This document shows positions 60,028 to 64,000 of a DNA stretch of 64,000 nucleotides, piece after piece. The DNA is from Lichtheimia corymbifera B2541 (lineage: Eukaryota; Mucoromycota; Mucoromycetes; Mucorales; Lichtheimiaceae), in NCBI GenBank assembly GCA_000697475.1, contig JNEU01001112.1, forward strand, positions 1 to 64,000, read 5' to 3'. Position 1 is the stretch's first letter, and every line of letters begins with the position of its first letter. The translations under genes were made by a program, and so were the position numbers. Under the pieces are notes generated by a model, which made no database searches, was not told where the DNA came from, and saw only the letters and a program-made list of their open reading frames with translations.

Positions 60028-63000
60028 CTATGGATTTAAAGGTGCAGGAGAAGTGTTTGTGGTGGAGGGATTTTCAAAAAGTTGCGTATAGAGTTGGAGG
60101 ATCATCTGCCACTCATAAGTAGCTTTGCTGACAGCCATGCGATAAGTCCAAGGGCGAGCGTGCTGTGGAGACGTGGTATCTGTACCCCAAGGAAGAGCCG
60201 TGTTGAAACCAAGACAGGATTGGATGTTCATAAGAGCATTGATAGTTTCCGCATGAATAATATGCAACTCTGTTGACCCTACACCTACAGGCATCGAATT
60301 TGTGTTTGTGTTGTTTGCCCTTGATCCACGACGGCTATGGATAGGTTGCGTAGTAGGTGATATAGGAGGTGCTTCATCGATGAATATAGATTGTGAACTT
60401 GACATAGGTGGTGGAACACCGGTTCCTGAAGATCGGCTGTTGGGGATATGAAGACCAAGACCTGATGCTGCTGATGTATCAGCTTGTTGCGGTGAAGATG
60501 GTGGAGGTGCCAAAGTCTCGACCTGTTGATGAGGTGGTACCAATGGATCGGATGCATATGTGTTTGCCATTGCTTGTTGTTGTTGTTGTTGTTGGGGTGG
60601 CTGTGAATCAGTGTTTGCCCAGCTCTTCCATTTCCTTGATTGCCTGTTGCCCACAGTAGGAGTGGCAAATGATGGCGATCTACCACTTGTTGGCCTAGCG
60701 GTGCTGCCCATATCACGTAGCTTATCTTGTACAAAATCACGCAATAAAAGACTCAAGGGTGCCTTGTAACATACAGCGTACTCCAGAAAACACCATGTTG
60801 CGTAATCGTATAATACACTGATGGGTGGTGCTGAGCTAGTACTGCTGGTTGTTGCAGCTCCAATGCCTGCTGTTGCTGGTGCTGATTCAGGTGTAGTGGG
60901 TGTACCAGGCCATAAGCTATGTGGATTGTTGGGTGGTGATAAACCAAGTGATGGCTGTGGTACATGACTACCCCGTGGGGTCGATCTTCCAGAGGTTGGT
61001 CGTTGTTTGAGTGTCTTCAATGTTTGTCCAAATATGAGAGCACCTTTGATGAAATAGGCAACTTGCACCCACGCACCCCGTATCTTGTCAAATGATTTCG
61101 ACCCACGTATAAGAATAATCTTCATCGCAACAATGCTTAATGAGAACAAATGAGCAACAGATGTTGGTGTACTTTTGCCGTCCCTTGGCTCAGGCATCAC
61201 ATCACCGCCATCCATTTCCTCATTCTGATGATGGCCGTATGAATGCTGTTGTTGACCTCCTCCACCCATATTCGACGCCAACGCTGTCAACGAAAATCCA
61301 GTGCTCTTATATTTGAAGAGTGATGCTTGGCTGCAAGATTTGGATACATATGCCAAAAGACGCATCCACGTGGCTGTAGGATCTGAAGGTCGATAACGTG
61401 GTCGCATTAAAGAAGGAACAGATGCACCAGAATCATACTTGGTATCGTATTTGAGACATATAGGCACCACAATGCTGCCGATCAATGAGATTGAAGGGGG
61501 CAATTGTTCAATCTCCTGCAAAACATCTTGTGTCGAGTGCTCAAGGATAGCTACAATCAGTCGTACTAGCGCTTTCCGGAAACGTGTACGTATCTCAGGT
61601 CCTAATTCACTCCAATCGCCTGGTGCGCGGGTAGCAATCATCAATCCAAACGATACAAATCGTTCCCGTAACAATCCCGCAACATCGTGCATGTTCAGTG
61701 CCTTGCCCTGACCATTTTCCATCATTGTTGCCAATCCTTCATAGAGTTCAGTTGCATCCACTGTCTTCCATTGTGTGCGAAGTTGGCCATGGATTGCTGT
61801 CAGGATTGTTTTGAGCGGCTTGGTATAATTGCGCATATCCACCATCGTCTCCATAGCATACACCAAATAATTGCGGATCCATCCTGTCTTACAAATTGCA
61901 CCTCGCACAGACGCATAATCTCGCATAATGATACGAATGATTTGCGACATCTTTTCATGGTTGGTCTCATTCAAAGCACCACCGCACTTGAAGAACTGTT
62001 CCACAAGGCCAACGAATTCGCGTTTGATAGTCAATCGATCATTTTGTTGCCATTGCTTTCCATAAGCGTGCTGTGTTGATGACTCTCCTTGAGTGGGACC
62101 TGCATTTTCTTCCGATGAAAACAGGTTTGACACGTTGAAATTGATGTGTGGTGCTGTTGATCCACTAGCAGCTCCCCCTTGACCATCGCCACCAGCTGCT
62201 GCTGCAGGTTTGGCATTTTTGCTGAACTTGAGAAAGACATCAATCAAAGCGACAATGCCGTCATTGACAAGTGCGCTCAAGTTTCCAAGCTTGCAAAAAC
62301 GTGGAAGCATATGCCGGAACATCTTGACAAACTGCTCAGCGCGCAACGAGCCTGGATCATATGCAATGATAGTCAAAAACAGCTTCACGAAATCTTGCAT
62401 AGGGAATGGTCGATTATCATAATCGCTGACAGCAAGTGGCACAATAGGCGCTGTTGCACTTTTGGATAGTGGTTTGAGAATGGTGGCTGATAACGGCATC
62501 GCCATTGGATTGCTGACAGCATCAATACGTTCTTGTACACTACGCTCATGATCGTCCAATTCCACCTGCAACTGTAATCCAAGCACATCTGATGTCGCAC
62601 CTAACCTTGGTGGGTTATGCATTGCTTGCATCAAGTAATACAAATTGTCGGCCATCCACGCACCCAGTGAAGTGGACTTGTCGTATGCATCGAGAATAAT
62701 TGGTACCAATGTTCCCAGCATTTGAAATACAAAGGATTCCTCGTGCACTGCATAGAATCGACACCACGCAAATGTAATGGCAGACCGCACATGCGGGAAC
62801 CGCTCCACTTCGCAAAACACCTTGAACAACGCATGTAAAAAGGTCCCATGCCCACGGTTGTTGACAAATAAGCGCTTGAATCGAGTCACCACGCGTGTGT
62901 ACAAAATCAATGCTTGTCCGATAATGCCGTAATCCGAGTGATGTTCCATAATGATCATATTGACACCCTTTAGGATCCTTTCCAGCTCGTTACGATCATT

Positions 63001-64000
63001 GTAATTCTTGTTCAAGCCATTTAACAATGCATCAATAAATCGCAGCCATACACGTGCACGCAATGATGATAATAATCCTGTATCTTCTTCTTCTTGCGTG
63101 TGTCTTGGAATTGCCTTGATTTCATCATTGCTAGGTGATACATCCTCTTCTTCAAACACAAAGCTTGTATCCTGCCGTTTACGTAGTGTGATATCTGGGA
63201 AATATTGTGCAGTGCCTGATAACCTCTCGTTGGATTTCTTATTCGGCATTGGTATAGGCTCGTATTCTTGGAGCGTCTTTTTGATGGCATAAACTTCACG
63301 TGGATACCGTGCCAAAAAGTTGGTCAAGAATTGGATGTGGCTGGTACGTAGAATAGCTACACTAAACACTTCCCATGGAATATCCAGAAATGCAAACGGC
63401 GTCCCTTGTTGAGTGATACGTCGTGGAAACATGCTTGCAGGCTGTTCATTGATAAACCAAAAGCGACCCGTGCTAGCCAATAAATGCTCGATTTTGTTCT
63501 TGCGAAGATCTCGAATCGAAAGCTCGTTGGTTGACATGGCTAACTCGACCAAGAGTGGATGGATCAGCATCATCAAGACAAGACCTTCTTCCTTATTTTC
63601 ACGTGTCAACCACTTTAGCATGCCTGCTAAATAGTTGAACAAGATATACGTGAACCCTGGTGGTAATTTGGCACGGAGGTCTGTCAAATATCGTAACCGC
63701 GTCAAGAGTTCACGGTGTCGAGCCATTTGTGTTTTGCCAAGTTCGCCCAAGAACGGCCGTAAGAACAATGCTGGATCATCACGCAAATAGGTCTCGAGCA
63801 AGTCGCGTAATCCATTCGCAACACCACTAAAATCGTCGCCAAGCAAATCAACCAAGCTCAAGTTGGCTACTGTCATGGCATGAACAGTAGCTGCTCGTTT
63901 ACGTCGTGCAATGATCTTGCTCACATTGATATGCCGTGTTGTTTCTCCCTCATTACGTGTGCCACCACCAGCACCACCCGCAGCTGCACCAGTATTACCA
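60028..64000 (-). CDS. Very large HEAT/armadillo-like protein, possible UNC80 relative; 5' end outside window
   Basis: The minus-strand frame is open from the stop at 60028 to the window edge (at least 1,320 codons) with no intron seen. There is no convincing ATG at the right edge, so coding continues beyond 64000. The first two thirds are helical repeats (YILFNYLAGMLKWLTRENKEEGLVLM, ARVWLRFIDALLNGLNKNYN). A Gly/Ala-rich linker, further helical repeats and a C-terminal low-complexity region with a Gln tract (about 60577-60593) follow. Length and architecture recall UNC80-like channel-complex scaffolds, but that is a weak guess; tubulin-cofactor or Ral-GAP-type scaffolds are alternatives. Confidence 0.55.
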   Translation of the reverse strand, partial: GNTGAAAGGAGGGTRNEGETTRHINVSKIIARRKRAATVHAMTVANLSLVDLLGDDFSGVANGLRDLLETYLRDDPALFLRPFLGELGKTQMARHRELLTRLRYLTDLRAKLPPGFTYILFNYLAGMLKWLTRENKEEGLVLMMLIHPLLVELAMSTNELSIRDLRKNKIEHLLASTGRFWFINEQPASMFPRRITQQGTPFAFLDIPWEVFSVAILRTSHIQFLTNFLARYPREVYAIKKTLQEYEPIPMPNKKSNERLSGTAQYFPDITLRKRQDTSFVFEEEDVSPSNDEIKAIPRHTQEEEDTGLLSSLRARVWLRFIDALLNGLNKNYNDRNELERILKGVNMIIMEHHSDYGIIGQALILYTRVVTRFKRLFVNNRGHGTFLHALFKVFCEVERFPHVRSAITFAWCRFYAVHEESFVFQMLGTLVPIILDAYDKSTSLGAWMADNLYYLMQAMHNPPRLGATSDVLGLQLQVELDDHERSVQERIDAVSNPMAMPLSATILKPLSKSATAPIVPLAVSDYDNRPFPMQDFVKLFLTIIAYDPGSLRAEQFVKMFRHMLPRFCKLGNLSALVNDGIVALIDVFLKFSKNAKPAAAAGGDGQGGAASGSTAPHINFNVSNLFSSEENAGPTQGESSTQHAYGKQWQQNDRLTIKREFVGLVEQFFKCGGALNETNHEKMSQIIRIIMRDYASVRGAICKTGWIRNYLVYAMETMVDMRNYTKPLKTILTAIHGQLRTQWKTVDATELYEGLATMMENGQGKALNMHDVAGLLRERFVSFGLMIATRAPGDWSELGPEIRTRFRKALVRLIVAILEHSTQDVLQEIEQLPPSISLIGSIVVPICLKYDTKYDSGASVPSLMRPRYRPSDPTATWMRLLAYVSKSCSQASLFKYKSTGFSLTALASNMGGGGQQQHSYGHHQNEEMDGGDVMPEPRDGKSTPTSVAHLFSLSIVAMKIILIRGSKSFDKIRGAWVQVAYFIKGALIFGQTLKTLKQRPTSGRSTPRGSHVPQPSLGLSPPNNPHSLWPGTPTTPESAPATAGIGAATTSSTSSAPPISVLYDYATWCFLEYAVCYKAPLSLLLRDFVQDKLRDMGSTARPTSGRSPSFATPTVGNRQSRKWKSWANTDSQPPQQQQQQQAMANTYASDPLVPPHQQVETLAPPPSSPQQADTSAASGLGLHIPNSRSSGTGVPPPMSSSQSIFIDEAPPISPTTQPIHSRRGSRANNTNTNSMPVGVGSTELHIIHAETINALMNIQSCLGFNTALPWGTDTTSPQHARPWTYRMAVSKATYEWQMILQLYTQLFENPSTTNTSPAPLNP

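Overview
The window is nuclear DNA from a filamentous fungus, most likely an early-diverging one (Mucoromycota, order Mucorales). The genes are cut by many short introns, mostly about 45-120 nt, with GT(R)AG(T) donors and CTNAY-like branch sites. Leaders are CT-rich, intergenic spacers are short, and the gene set is typically fungal (CipC/DUF3759, MRP51, ATP14, RAX1, OSH3, RGD2). The assignment to Mucorales is inference. I saw no tRNA, rRNA, CRISPR array or prokaryotic operon.

Layout: 1-3.4 kb is gene-poor and repeat-rich, with two families of foldback (inverted-repeat) elements and one copy of a dispersed repeat. From 3.45 to 44.5 kb genes are dense: a lectin-CipC fusion, MRP51, an RCC1 protein, a SAM-HMG factor, an F-BAR/DEP/RhoGAP protein, an MME1-type carrier, a penta-EF-hand protein, OSH3, a small secreted repeat protein, FAF2/UBXD8, a seven-TM orphan, gluconokinase, COQ6, a Ras GTPase, a dysferlin-domain peroxin, Rab11, a GH27 glycosidase, mitochondrial malate dehydrogenase and dynactin p27. 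At 44.86-46.35 kb a six-unit satellite-like array with a three-unit higher-order period abuts a second copy of the dispersed repeat. From 46.9 to 64 kb come an MDR reductase, an SLC25A46/Ugo1-like protein, HSP90, ATP14, a GH18 chitinase, RAX1, a TMBIM/Bax-inhibitor protein and a very large HEAT-like protein that runs off the right edge.

Gene models were rebuilt by hand. For most of them the exon lengths sum to a whole number of codons and domain continuity was checked at each junction. Several genes serve mitochondria (MRP51, MME1-like, COQ6, MDH, ATP14, SLC25A46-like). Others serve membrane traffic and polarity (Rab11, OSH3, RGD2-like, RAX1, Ras, dynactin p27). No metabolic cluster or defence island is apparent; the neighbours look like ordinary housekeeping genes.

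The most unusual observations concern splicing and repeats. The penta-EF-hand gene only reads correctly if a single-nucleotide exon (G at 17564) lies between two introns. Three introns, one in FAF2 and two in the TMBIM gene, appear to use GC-AG boundaries with GCAAGT donors. Several exons are only 18-30 nt long. The Ras protein carries NMCD instead of NKCD in its guanine-binding motif. The satellite array has higher-order organisation.
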